The notes under the pieces were generated by a model. The model saw only the letters and a list, made by a program, of their open reading frames with translations. It made no database searches and was not told the DNA's origin. This document shows, one piece after another, positions 9,224 to 19,757 of a stretch of 64,000 nucleotides of DNA. Positions within the stretch are counted from its first letter, which is position 1. Every line of letters begins with the position of its first letter. The DNA is from JBAYJT01 sp041664965 (lineage in GTDB: Bacteria > Pseudomonadota > Gammaproteobacteria > UBA9339), in NCBI GenBank assembly GCA_041664965.1, contig JBAYJT010000002.1, positions 1-64,000 on the forward strand. The letters are read 5' to 3'. The position numbers were made by a program, and so were the translations under genes.

Positions 9224-9247
9224 GGAATAGGCATTCCTACTCCCTAC
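9220..9247. repeat. GTAG...CTAC palindrome at convergent stops
   Basis: 28-bp palindrome beginning GTAGGGAATA and ending ACTCCCTAC. Its two ends provide the TAG stops of both the HD-domain gene (plus) and ppiD (minus). A near-identical copy lies inside ppiD at 9453-9480. Confidence 0.8.
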
Positions 9248-11142
9248 TCGTCATTATGGGTTTGATCGGTTGAAAAAATCTTGATTTTCGCCTTCTGCAT
9301 CCAGCCATTTATCAAAGTGGAATATTCGTATTGCCCTATTTTGCTCTTTAACCCTTCGGCAAAAGAGGAGCGTTCTGCAGATGGCACAGTTTTCGTATCG
9401 CCAAGATAAACTTTATCCAAAATTAAAACAGCCAAGTCGCCATTAGATAGCGGTAGGGAATAAGCATGCATATTCCCTACCATAGTTAATTTAAACGCGG
9501 CTTTTAGCATTTCGCTAGACAATCTCTTGTCTTGTCTAGTTACCCCAGCTGCGCTTTGCAAAGTTAAATTATATTTCTTAGCTACTTCCACTGGTTTAGA
9601 ACCGCTATTTAGCGCTGCCAAAATATTTTTCGCAGTATCTTCTGCCATTTTTTGAGCTTCTTCTGAACGTAATTTTTGTTCTATAACGCTTCGCACTTCA
9701 GCCATAGACCTTACTTTAGCAGGAATGTGTTCTTTAAGACGTAAAACCACTACATCGCCCGATGCAATTTCTATTGGGTTGCTGTTGTAACCCTGCTTCA
9801 GAACAGCATCGCCAAAAGCAATTTTGAAAATCTTGGGGTTCGCAGCAAGACCAGATTTTCCGCCTGTGCGGGTAAAAGATTCTGTCTGACGAATGGGCAA
9901 ATTTAGCTCTTTGGATGCGGGGAGCAAAGAATCAGAGTTTGTGTAGGTCAAATCAGTTAATTTGTCATTAGCTGCAGTAAAAAGCTCTAAAATTTTGCCT
10001 TGCATATAGGCTTTTTCAACTTTGGCTTGAACTTTGCTCAAAGGCTCTGTTTGAGCAGCATCAACTGCTAAAATTTTCACAACGTTGTAGCCTTCTTGCG
10101 TACGAAATGCTTCTGAAACTTGTCCGGTTTGCAGTTTTTCCACTTCTGGGGCAAGGTCAGATGCCATTTGGTTGTGTGCTAACTTTGTAATGCTATAATT
10201 ACTTGGCATCAATGTAGCAAAATCACCACCAGAACGCGCATCTTTTGCTACGCCATCCAGTTTAGACTTAGCATTTGCAATGTCGCTTTCTTTAGAACCT
10301 TCTGGAAGTTTTATTAAAATTCGCGCCACTTGCCAACGTTTGGGCTGCGTATAAATATCGATGTTTTTTTCATAAAATTTATTAAGGTCACTTAAACTTG
10401 GCTTCTTCACTGTTTTGGCTAACTCGCTTCCGAGCAGTTCAAGATATTCAATACTAACGCTTTCTTCCGTCATAAATTCTTCTTGATGTTTTTTATAATA
10501 CTCTTGTATTGCTGCATCAGTAATTTTAATCTGTGGTAAAAATTTATTTTGCAGAAGAACAAAATAACTAACATCGCGTTTCTCACGATCAAATGCTAAA
10601 GCTTCTTCAACCTCGCTCGGTAAAACAAAAGCGCTATCTGAGACAGCAGCATTGAGCTGGGCAGAAATCATCGTCTTACGCGTTTGGTCGAAAAAAGCTT
10701 CTTCGGAGTAAGACATGTTAGTAAGGATATTTTGAAATTTTTCGTAGGAAAACTGCCCATCTACTTGAAAATAAGGCATGTGTGTAACAATAGCACTGAC
10801 TTGCTGATTACCAACATAAAGACCTAAATCTTCAAAATCACTAGATAGGACAGTATTGCGAATTAAATCTTGTAAAACCTGCTGCTTTAAAGATTTTTGA
10901 GCTTCTTGATCGAGATAAAACTTGCTACCTTGTTTAGCGACCATGGCTTGACGAGCTCTTTCATAAGCCGCCTTAAATTCTTGCTCTGTGATTTTTGTGC
11001 CGTCCACTTTAGCAACACCATCTTCAGCAGAATTTCCTCTAAGATAGTTTTGAATTCCCCACAATGCAAAAGTTATACAAATTAAGGCTACGATTACACC
11101 AGCAATAATGCCCTGAGTGCGTTCTCGCATACTTTGCAACAT
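9244..11142 (-). CDS. ppiD: Peptidyl-prolyl cis-trans isomerase PpiD
   Basis: Inner-membrane-anchored periplasmic folding chaperone that assists outer-membrane protein biogenesis near the Sec translocon. The N-terminus (MLQSMRERTQGIIAGVIVALICITFALW) is the family's short cytosolic segment plus one membrane span. A SurA-N-like chaperone region covers about residues 35-200. A parvulin domain lies around 265-355 (RWQVARILIK...FATLM...VVKILAV), and a long C-terminal region follows. Length 632 is typical. The gene follows tRNA-Asp, tRNA-Val and hupB, the classical gammaproteobacterial order. A 28-bp palindrome is carried in frame near the 3' end and encodes a short insert, VGNMHAYSLP. Confidence 0.93.
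   Translation of the reverse strand: MLQSMRERTQGIIAGVIVALICITFALWGIQNYLRGNSAEDGVAKVDGTKITEQEFKAAYERARQAMVAKQGSKFYLDQEAQKSLKQQVLQDLIRNTVLSSDFEDLGLYVGNQQVSAIVTHMPYFQVDGQFSYEKFQNILTNMSYSEEAFFDQTRKTMISAQLNAAVSDSAFVLPSEVEEALAFDREKRDVSYFVLLQNKFLPQIKITDAAIQEYYKKHQEEFMTEESVSIEYLELLGSELAKTVKKPSLSDLNKFYEKNIDIYTQPKRWQVARILIKLPEGSKESDIANAKSKLDGVAKDARSGGDFATLMPSNYSITKLAHNQMASDLAPEVEKLQTGQVSEAFRTQEGYNVVKILAVDAAQTEPLSKVQAKVEKAYMQGKILELFTAANDKLTDLTYTNSDSLLPASKELNLPIRQTESFTRTGGKSGLAANPKIFKIAFGDAVLKQGYNSNPIEIASGDVVVLRLKEHIPAKVRSMAEVRSVIEQKLRSEEAQKMAEDTAKNILAALNSGSKPVEVAKKYNLTLQSAAGVTRQDKRLSSEMLKAAFKLTMVGNMHAYSLPLSNGDLAVLILDKVYLGDTKTVPSAERSSFAEGLKSKIGQYEYSTLINGWMQKAKIKIFSTDQTHNDE
9453..9480. repeat. In-frame GTAG...CTAC palindrome inside ppiD
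   Basis: 28-bp palindrome GTAGGGAATA...TATTCCCTAC inside the ppiD coding region, closely matching the intergenic copy at 9220-9247. It is read through without a stop. Confidence 0.8.
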
Positions 11143-11163
11143 AGGATAATCCTCTGAAGAAAA

Positions 11164-11240
11164 TGGCGGAGCGGACGGGGATCGAACCCGCGACCTCCTA
11201 CGTGACAGGCAGGCGTTCTAACCAGCTGAACTACCGCTCC
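11164..11240 (-). tRNA. tRNA-Asp (GTC)
   Basis: 77-nt cloverleaf with acceptor GGAGCGG, anticodon loop CTGTCAC (GTC), T-arm GGTTCGATCC and encoded CCA. It lies between tRNA-Val and ppiD. Confidence 0.97.
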
Positions 11241-11250
11241 ATTTCTATTT

Positions 11251-11326
11251 TGGTGGGTGCTGAGGGGCTTGAACCCACGACCCTCGCCGTGTAAAGGCGA
11301 TACTCTACCAACTGAGCTAAGCACCC
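11251..11326 (-). tRNA. tRNA-Val (TAC)
   Basis: 76-nt cloverleaf with acceptor GGGTGCT, anticodon loop TTTACAC (TAC), T-loop GGTTCAAGCC and encoded CCA. It lies 10 bases upstream of tRNA-Asp and is probably co-transcribed with it. Confidence 0.97.
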
Positions 11327-11355
11327 TCAAACTTACAAACTTAAATCTGCAAAAA

Positions 11356-11382
11356 AAACCTCGGTATTGCTACCGAGGTTTG
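11356..11382 (-). terminator. Intrinsic terminator of hupB
   Basis: Perfect hairpin AAACCTCGGTA / TACCGAGGTTT followed, on the minus strand, by an uninterrupted T-run. It is placed just after the HU stop codon. Confidence 0.9.
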
Positions 11383-11412
11383 ATTTTAATAAAAATCGAT
11401 TCGATTGCAATC

Positions 11413-11688
11413 TTACTTGTCAACCGCATCTTTTAGCTGTTTGCCAGCTTTAAACTTCGGTACCATTTTAGCACGGATGCTGATGGTCTTACCAGTACGT
11501 GGATCGCGGCCCATACGAGCTTTGCGTTTACCAACGCTGAAAGTACCAAAACCGACTAAAACGACAGGATCTTTCTTGGAAAGCGCTTTGGTTATGGCGG
11601 CAATTACCGCATCAACGCAACGAGCAGCTCCAGCTTTTGGAAGATCTGCATTTTTAGCTACAATTTCGATAAGTTCTGTTTTGTTCAT
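11413..11688 (-). CDS. hupB: DNA-binding protein HU-beta
   Basis: A 91-residue histone-like nucleoid protein. It starts MNKTELIEIVAKNADLPKA and carries the HU DNA-binding arm signature GFGTFSVGKRKARMGRDPRTG at about residues 46-66. The C-terminus AGKQLKDAVDK is standard. It bends and compacts DNA and probably acts as a homo- or heterodimer. A strong terminator follows at 11356-11382, so the gene is monocistronic and separate from the downstream tRNA-ppiD cluster. Confidence 0.97.
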   Translation of the reverse strand: MNKTELIEIVAKNADLPKAGAARCVDAVIAAITKALSKKDPVVLVGFGTFSVGKRKARMGRDPRTGKTISIRAKMVPKFKAGKQLKDAVDK

Positions 11689-11831
11689 TGTTTAGACCTC
11701 AATTTATCCATTAAACGATTGTTTATAAAAAAATCCTACGAACGCTGCGCGCCCGGGGAATCAGTTGCCCGTATAACATACCAATAGCTAAACCTGGCGT
11801 CAAGCGTGATCAAAAGAAATTTTTTATTTTT

Positions 11832-13295
11832 TTATGTAGACGTGCCACCAACCGTCAAAATATCTACTTTCAAAGTAGGTTGTCCTACATTTACAGGAAC
11901 GCCCTGTCCTTCTTTGCCACAAGTCCCTACGCCAGGATCAAAAACTAAATCGTTGCCTACCATAGAAACTTTCGTCAAAACTTCCGGACCATTACCGATC
12001 AAAGCTACGTTTTTCAACGGACAGGTTATTTCTCCTTTTTCGATGAGGTAAGCTTCATTAGTAGAAAAAACAAAATTTCCCGAAGTAATATCAACTTGTC
12101 CACCGCTAAAATTTACTGCATAAATACCGTGATCCACCGATGCAATAATTTCTTCTGGCGTAGATTCACCTGGTAAAAGATAAGTAGCTGTCATGCGTGG
12201 CAGAGGAAGCGAAGCATAAGATTCGCGTCGACCATTTCCAGTAGAAACAGTCTTCATAAGGCGAGCATTCATTTTATCTTGCATGTAACCACGTAAAATT
12301 CCATTTTCTATTAAAACTGTTTTTTGTGTCGGCGTTCCTTCATCATCCATGTTAAGAGACCCCCTAAGTCCGCCTGGAATATTACCTTGATCCACTACTG
12401 TACAAACTGAACTTGCAACACGTTCCCCTATTCTTCCAGAAAAAACCGAACTACCTTTGCGATTAAAATCGCCTTCTAAACCATGTCCAACTGCTTCATG
12501 TAATAAAATTCCCGGCCAACCCGATCCTAATATGACAGGCATATTTCCTGCAGGAGCTGGTTTTGCACGAAGCGCTATATCCGCAACACGCACGGCTTCC
12601 CTGGCATACTTTAATGCTGTTTCATCTTTTAGTAAAAAATCATAACCAACACGACCACCACAACTACTACTACCGCTTTCACGTTTATCTTTATCTTGCA
12701 AAATAACGCTTACATTAAAACGCAGGCTTGGACGAATATCTGCACGCAGCGGCTGATTCATAGCTGCCACCAATATAACTGCATATTGCGCAGTTATACT
12801 CACTGCCGCATGCAGCACACGTGAATCAGCACGTAAAATTTCCGCATAAACATCTTTTAGCAATTTAACTTTGGCGGGTGTATTCAGTGTATTTAGCGGA
12901 TTAAGTGGTGGATACAGTTGAGGGATAGTTGTTTTATTTTTATCGCTTGACACAGCACAAGAAAAACTCTCCCCACTAACTAGAACGCTGCGTGCAACTT
13001 GAATAGTCTTTTTCAAGTCTTCATTACTAATTTCATCACTATAAGCAAACCCAGTCTCTGCGCCTTTTATTGCTCGAATACCAACACCTTGCCTTATAGA
13101 AAACAAATTATCTTTAACAATTCCATCTTCTAAACCCCAAGATTCAGTTTGCAAATATTGAAAATACAAATCCGCATCATCGAGATCTTTATGCGATAAG
13201 GTTTGTAGCAGTTTTTCTACTTCTGTTAAATCTAAATCATTAGGATGCAACAAAGTTTTTGCAGCTAGGAGCAGATTAGTGTCGTCAGTTGCCAT
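11832..13295 (-). CDS. tldD: Metalloprotease subunit TldD
   Basis: 487-residue TldD, the catalytic half of the TldD/TldE (PmbA) protease that acts on unfolded peptides and in maturation of some peptide natural products. The zinc site HEAVGHG lies near residues 265-271, and the C-terminal GTCGKEGQGVPVNVGQP block is conserved. The start is placed at the ATG sharing one base with the kbl stop (TGATG); a TTG one codon earlier is less likely. The partner pmbA/tldE is not in the window. It is translationally coupled to kbl. Confidence 0.93.
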   Translation of the reverse strand: MATDDTNLLLAAKTLLHPNDLDLTEVEKLLQTLSHKDLDDADLYFQYLQTESWGLEDGIVKDNLFSIRQGVGIRAIKGAETGFAYSDEISNEDLKKTIQVARSVLVSGESFSCAVSSDKNKTTIPQLYPPLNPLNTLNTPAKVKLLKDVYAEILRADSRVLHAAVSITAQYAVILVAAMNQPLRADIRPSLRFNVSVILQDKDKRESGSSSCGGRVGYDFLLKDETALKYAREAVRVADIALRAKPAPAGNMPVILGSGWPGILLHEAVGHGLEGDFNRKGSSVFSGRIGERVASSVCTVVDQGNIPGGLRGSLNMDDEGTPTQKTVLIENGILRGYMQDKMNARLMKTVSTGNGRRESYASLPLPRMTATYLLPGESTPEEIIASVDHGIYAVNFSGGQVDITSGNFVFSTNEAYLIEKGEITCPLKNVALIGNGPEVLTKVSMVGNDLVFDPGVGTCGKEGQGVPVNVGQPTLKVDILTVGGTST

Positions 13296-14485
13296 CAAGC
13301 AATCACTTGTAACTCTCGACCAACCTTAGCGAAAGCTGCCAAAGCTTTGTCGAGATGTTCTGTTTCATGAGCGGCAGAAACTTGCGTGCGAATACGAGCT
13401 TTGCCTTGCGGAACAACTGGAAAAGAAAATCCAATCACATAAATTCCTTCAGATAAAAGCTTATCAGCCATAAGCTTAGCCAGCTTGGCATCGCCTAGCA
13501 TGACAGGAATAATTGGGTGTTCGCCCGGAGGAATAGTAAAACCTAATTTTTGCAAACCAGTGCGAAAATATTTGGCATTAGAATGGACTTTGCGACGCAA
13601 TTCATCACCACTTTCTAATAAATCCAAAACTTTTATAGAAGCTGCAGCAATCATTGGCGCTAATGTGTTAGAAAACAAATATGGACGTGACCTTTGACGT
13701 AACCAATCGATAACTTCTTTACGAGCACTAGTGTAACCACCAGAAGCACCGCCCATAGCTTTTCCTAAAGTTCCTGTAATAATATCAATACGGCCCATAA
13801 CACCGCGATACTCATGCGTTCCGCGACCCTTCTCCCCGATAAAACCAACTGCGTGGGAATCGTCAACTGCGACCAAAGCTTCATATTTATCTGCCAAATC
13901 ACAGATAGCCGACAAATTAGCAATGGTTCCATCCATAGAAAATACGCCATCAGTCATAATTAATTTAAATCGACAGCTTTGCGCTTCTTTTAATTTCAAT
14001 TCCAAATCTGCCATATCATTATTGTTATAACGATATCGCTGTGCTTTACAAAGACGAATACCGTCGATAATGCTAGCATGATTAAGAGAATCACTAATAA
14101 TAGCATCTGGCTCTTCTAACAAAGCCTCAAACAAGCCTCCATTGGCATCAAAACAAGATGAATAGAGAATAGTATCTTCCATACCTAAGAATTGACTTAA
14201 GCGCTTTTCTAATTCTTTATGAATAGTTTGAGTGCCACAAATAAATCTTACAGAAGACAAACCAAAACCATAGGTATTTAAAGCTTCTTGAGCAGTGGCA
14301 ATTAAAGCTGGATGATTAGCTAAGCCTAGATAATTGTTGGCGCAAAGATTAATAACCTCAGCACCGGCTTTAACTTTGATCTCTGCACCCTGCGGAGATT
14401 CTATAACTCGTTCGTTTTTATACAAACCGTTTTCCTGTAGACCTTGCAAGGATGTGGCTAGATTATCGTAGAATTGTTTACGCAT
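13295..14485 (-). CDS. kbl: 2-amino-3-ketobutyrate CoA ligase
   Basis: PLP-dependent enzyme of threonine breakdown, converting 2-amino-3-ketobutyrate plus CoA to glycine and acetyl-CoA. This 396-residue alpha-oxoamine synthase shows [24 protein letters not shown], the DDSHAVGF block and [10 protein letters not shown], whose Lys (~241) would bind PLP. The usual partner threonine dehydrogenase (tdh) is not adjacent; the gene is instead followed by tldD with overlapping stop and start. Upstream lie three tRNA genes on the same strand. Confidence 0.93.
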   Translation of the reverse strand: MRKQFYDNLATSLQGLQENGLYKNERVIESPQGAEIKVKAGAEVINLCANNYLGLANHPALIATAQEALNTYGFGLSSVRFICGTQTIHKELEKRLSQFLGMEDTILYSSCFDANGGLFEALLEEPDAIISDSLNHASIIDGIRLCKAQRYRYNNNDMADLELKLKEAQSCRFKLIMTDGVFSMDGTIANLSAICDLADKYEALVAVDDSHAVGFIGEKGRGTHEYRGVMGRIDIITGTLGKAMGGASGGYTSARKEVIDWLRQRSRPYLFSNTLAPMIAAASIKVLDLLESGDELRRKVHSNAKYFRTGLQKLGFTIPPGEHPIIPVMLGDAKLAKLMADKLLSEGIYVIGFSFPVVPQGKARIRTQVSAAHETEHLDKALAAFAKVGRELQVIA

Positions 14486-14517
14486 GGTTTTATCCTGAAG
14501 AAAAAAGAAAGAAAAAA

Positions 14518-14606
14518 TGGTGCCCGGGGCCGGAATCGAACCGGCACGACCCTTACGGATCGAGGGATTTTAAGTCCCTTGCGTCTACCTGTTTCGCCAC
14601 CCGGGC
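14518..14606 (-). tRNA. tRNA-Leu (TAA)
   Basis: 89-nt class II tRNA with long variable arm, acceptor GCCCGGG, anticodon TAA in the GACTTAAAATC loop region, and encoded CCA. It is third in the Gly-Cys-Leu cluster after pgsA. Confidence 0.96.
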
Positions 14607-14613
14607 GTTTCAA

Positions 14614-14687
14614 TGGAGGCTGGAGACGGAATCGAACCGACGTCTACGGCTTTGCAGGCCGCTGCATAACCACTCTGCTATCCAGCC
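14614..14687 (-). tRNA. tRNA-Cys (GCA)
   Basis: 74-nt tRNA with acceptor GGCTGGA, anticodon loop CTGCAAA (GCA) and T-loop GGTTCGATTCC. The 3' TCCA supplies the discriminator base and CCA end. Confidence 0.96.
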
Positions 14688-14695
14688 AAAACAAA

Positions 14696-14718
14696 TTAGG
14701 CGACCCTAAGCCGCCTAA
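14696..14718 (-). other. Hairpin between tRNA-Gly and tRNA-Cys
   Basis: Stem TTAGGCG / CGCCTAA with a short loop in the tRNA operon spacer. It may be a processing or attenuating hairpin; on the minus strand it is followed by TTTGTTTT. Confidence 0.35.
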
Positions 14719-14741
14719 TCGTTTTTATTTTTATTTTAAAA

Positions 14742-14817
<76 letters not shown>

Positions 14818-14847
14818 GTTATATACCCTTCGTCTTAGGGACCCTTA

Positions 14848-15432
14848 TTATTCCTTTTCTTTTGCCATTGTCAAGTCTGGCCATGCAGTTTTTAAATACA
14901 TATACATCGACCAAAGTGTCAAAAAAACTGCCGCATAAAGCAAAATAACGCCAGCAGCAAACCAATATCTCGATCCCGCCGGCTGGTACATAAGCAGGCA
15001 CACTAGCGCGAGCATTTGCATAAAAGTTTTGATTTTTGCCACAAATCCCACTGCAACACTCGTCCTTTTGCCAATTTCCGCCATCCATTCGCGCAATGCT
15101 GAAACCACAATTTCTCTACCAACAATCACTGCTGCTGGTAATGTTATCCAAACTGAACCAAATTGCCCCACCAAAAGTACTAGTGCCACAGCAACAACCA
15201 ATTTATCAGCTACCGGATCTAAAAAAGCGCCGAATTTAGTAATTTGTTTTAGGCTACGAGCCAAATATCCATCAAACCAGTCGGTAATAGCAACAATAAA
15301 AAATATAAAAGCGGCCAAAAAATGCGTAAAACGCCATGGCAAATAAAAGCAAAGCACAAACGCCGGTAGCAAGAAAATGCGGATTAACGTCAGCAAATTC
15401 GGTAAATTAATTTTATTTTTTCGATCCTTCAT
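14848..15432 (-). CDS. pgsA: CDP-diacylglycerol-glycerol-3-phosphate 3-phosphatidyltransferase
   Basis: Inner-membrane enzyme making phosphatidylglycerol phosphate, the committed step to PG and cardiolipin. The CDP-alcohol phosphotransferase signature D-x2-DG-x2-AR-x8-G-x3-D-x3-D is complete at residues 51-76 (Asp-51, Asp-54, Asp-72, Asp-76). Several membrane helices and a C-terminal hydrophobic block follow. I use the ATG at 15432 because NLPNLLTLIRI then matches the usual family start; a GTG 18 bases earlier is possible and neither has a good ribosome-binding site. A GTAG palindrome overlaps the leader. It is followed by tRNA-Gly/Cys/Leu. Confidence 0.92.
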   Translation of the reverse strand: MKDRKNKINLPNLLTLIRIFLLPAFVLCFYLPWRFTHFLAAFIFFIVAITDWFDGYLARSLKQITKFGAFLDPVADKLVVAVALVLLVGQFGSVWITLPAAVIVGREIVVSALREWMAEIGKRTSVAVGFVAKIKTFMQMLALVCLLMYQPAGSRYWFAAGVILLYAAVFLTLWSMYMYLKTAWPDLTMAKEKE

Positions 15433-15442
15433 AATTTTTATT

Positions 15443-15467
15443 GGGCGCACACAAGATGCGCCCCTAC
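15443..15467. repeat. GGGCGCA...TGCGCCCCTAC palindrome at nusB 3' end
   Basis: 25-bp REP-like palindrome of the GTAGGGGC family. Its CTAC end supplies the nusB TAG stop on the minus strand, and the rest forms the spacer before pgsA. Confidence 0.75.
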
Positions 15468-15883
15468 TCGTTTGTTCTGATTTCTTTGGCGGCTTTATCT
15501 AACACGCCATTCACATATTTAAAGCCGTCTTGCGAACCAAAAGTTTTGGCTAATTCCAAAGCCTCGTTTATTACAACTTTGTAAGGCGTTTCTAGATTAT
15601 ACATCAATTCGTAAAGAGCTAAACGTAAAACCGCTAATTCGATTGGATTTAGATCGGCAAGTGGTCGATCTAGAAATGGCGTCATTTTAGCGTCTAATTC
15701 CTTACAATTCTTCAGGATTCCTTGCAAAAGCTCCATAAAAAAAGCTTCGTCGTATTTAGTGCTTTTAGCAAAATCTGAAAACTGTGCGATTAAGCCACTT
15801 TCTGTATCTGCATTAAATTGCCACTGATAAACAGCTTGTAGTGCTAATTCTCGCGCTTTATGTCGTAACTTTGGATTCATCAT
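15464..15883 (-). CDS. nusB: Transcription antitermination protein NusB
   Basis: Small helical RNA-binding protein (139 residues from the chosen ATG) that pairs with ribosomal protein S10 at boxA to promote antitermination on rRNA operons. Conserved features are RHKARELALQAVYQW, the ILKNCKELDAKMTPFL helix, LAVLRLALYELMYN and VVINEALELAKTFG. Two adjacent ATGs (15883 and 15880) are possible starts, 5-8 bases after the glyA stop. The TAG stop belongs to a REP-like palindrome. Order is glyA-nusB-pgsA on the minus strand, probably one operon. Confidence 0.94.
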   Translation of the reverse strand: MMNPKLRHKARELALQAVYQWQFNADTESGLIAQFSDFAKSTKYDEAFFMELLQGILKNCKELDAKMTPFLDRPLADLNPIELAVLRLALYELMYNLETPYKVVINEALELAKTFGSQDGFKYVNGVLDKAAKEIRTNE

Positions 15884-15888
15884 TTTAT

Positions 15889-17142
15889 TTATCCATACAC
15901 TGGGAATTTTTTGCATAAATCCAAAACTTGCTTACGAACACGCTCTTGCACACTCACATTTTTTACATCATCCAAAATATCGCAAATCCAATTAGCCAAT
16001 AGAACAGATTCGACTTCTTTCATACCACGAGTCGTAATCGCAGGCGTGCCGAGTCTCATACCACTTGTCACAAAGGGCGATCTTGGATCATTGGGAACAG
16101 AATTTTTGTTGACGGTAATGTAGGCGTTGCCCAGCGCATCGGCAGCATCTTTGCCTGTGATATCTTTTTTCACTAAATTCACGAGAAAAAGATGATTATC
16201 CGTGCCTCCTGAAACTAAGTCTATACCGCGCTTTAACAAAACTTCTGCCATAGCTTTCGCATTCAATAAAATTTGCTTTTGATAATCTTTAAATTCCGGC
16301 TGTAAGGCTTCTTCAAAAGCCACAGCTTTGGCCGCAATAACATGCATTAATGGCCCACCCTGCATACCAGGAAAAACGGCAGAATTTAGCTTTTTTTCTA
16401 TATCGGGATTAGCTTTAGCCAAAATCAAACCACCACGCGGACCACGCAAAGTTTTGTGCGTTGTCGAGGTAGTAACATCGGCAATTTGCACCGGCGACGG
16501 ATAAAGTCCAACGGCTACAAGACCTGCCACATGGGCCATATCCGCCACTAAGTAGGCGCCAACCTCATCAGCAATGGCGCGAAAGCGCTGCCAATCTACT
16601 ATGCGAGAATAAGCCGAAAAACCCGCTATAATCATTTTGGGCTTATGTTCGCGAGCTAGCTTTAAAACTTGATCGTAGTCGATCTCACCTGTCTCAAGCT
16701 TCAATCCATATAGAACTGAATTATAAATCTTGCCCGAGAAATTAACTTTGGATCCATGTGTTAAATGACCACCGTCAGCCAAACTCATGCCAAGCACCGT
16801 ATCACCATGATTAAGAAGCGCCATATACACAGCCGCATTGGCTTGCGAACCAGAATGTGGCTGCACGTTAGCATAAGCTGCGCCAAAAAGCTTTTTAACT
16901 CGCTCTATGGCTAAGTTTTCCGCTATATCCACATATTCACAGCCACCATAGTAACGCTTACCCGGATAGCCTTCGGCATATTTATTGGTTAAAACAGAAC
17001 CTTGTGCCTCTAAAACTCTGGGACTTACATAGTTTTCCGAAGCTATAAGCTCAATATGCTCTTCTTGGCGCTTGGCCTCTTGTTGCATTGCCGACCATAA
17101 AGCCGCATCGAAATCCGCAATATTCATATTATTTTTGTACAT
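15889..17142 (-). CDS. glyA: Serine hydroxymethyltransferase
   Basis: PLP enzyme interconverting serine and glycine while charging tetrahydrofolate, the main source of one-carbon units. The 417-residue protein shows the family blocks [38 protein letters not shown] and [16 protein letters not shown], whose Lys (~230) binds PLP, and [12 protein letters not shown] near the end. The first ATG follows a GGGGGAAG stretch; a second in-frame ATG five codons later is possible. Downstream nusB is 5 bases away. The upstream spacer carries two MST elements. Confidence 0.96.
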   Translation of the reverse strand: MYKNNMNIADFDAALWSAMQQEAKRQEEHIELIASENYVSPRVLEAQGSVLTNKYAEGYPGKRYYGGCEYVDIAENLAIERVKKLFGAAYANVQPHSGSQANAAVYMALLNHGDTVLGMSLADGGHLTHGSKVNFSGKIYNSVLYGLKLETGEIDYDQVLKLAREHKPKMIIAGFSAYSRIVDWQRFRAIADEVGAYLVADMAHVAGLVAVGLYPSPVQIADVTTSTTHKTLRGPRGGLILAKANPDIEKKLNSAVFPGMQGGPLMHVIAAKAVAFEEALQPEFKDYQKQILLNAKAMAEVLLKRGIDLVSGGTDNHLFLVNLVKKDITGKDAADALGNAYITVNKNSVPNDPRSPFVTSGMRLGTPAITTRGMKEVESVLLANWICDILDDVKNVSVQERVRKQVLDLCKKFPVYG

Positions 17143-17158
17143 ACTTCCCCCGAAAAAC

Positions 17159-17214
17159 GCACTTCAGAATACAACTTATTGATTTATAAAGAAAACCCAT
17201 AGACATGTTTTTTT
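17159..17214 (-). repeat. MST dispersed element, copy 3
   Basis: Full-length minus-strand copy just upstream of the glyA start. The interval 17215-17425 between copies 3 and 4 holds no open reading frame I can support and no RNA I recognise. Confidence 0.85.
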
Positions 17215-17425
17215 ACAAGCGCTAGTTTAATGGAGGTTTGCATAGAGCGCAATGGGTTAAGTTCTTTTCTCAAGATAGAGTTTGAGCAGTAACTGTTTGC
17301 GAGTTTTCTGATGGCGGTTGAAAGGTAAACTTGTCATTCATAAAAAACACTGTATTGCCGGGTAAGGTCAGCGGGTTTATAATGAATTAAGGGAGGGGGA
17401 AGGGATCCGAACACAAAAATCAGCG

Positions 17426-17484
17426 GACCTTAACTTTAAATTATAACTCTTTGATTTTTAAGAAATTCTTATAGACATATTTTT
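17426..17484 (-). repeat. MST dispersed element, copy 4
   Basis: Full-length but diverged minus-strand copy (ATATGTCTAT in place of ACATGTCTAC) in the glyA-ligA spacer. It is followed 45 bases later by an AT-rich ATTCATAATT repeat. Confidence 0.8.
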
Positions 17485-17530
17485 GATAATTATGTACAAC
17501 ACGAACAAAGACAAAAAAATTCCCAAACAA

Positions 17531-19597
<2,067 letters not shown>

Positions 19598-19757
19598 CCA
19601 TCTTGCGTAAGATAATTCCCTAAAGTCTCGCGCAACACAATAATCCAAATAAATAATTTAAAAACACGGTATAGACTTTATTTTTAAATCAGCAAAAATA
19701 TGCCGTATTTTCATAAAACAGTTTTTGTTTTAATTAACCAAATTGAGCAATATCCGC

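Noticed and set aside
11094..11330. Minus-strand frame across tRNA-Asp and tRNA-Val
   Set aside because: Consists of the two tRNA genes read as codons.
11405..11695. Plus-strand frame covering hupB
   Set aside because: Mirror of the HU coding sequence, which is unmistakable on the minus strand.
17215..17425. 6S RNA in the glyA-ligA spacer
   Set aside because: No long central-bubble hairpin and no similarity to known 6S sequences could be seen.
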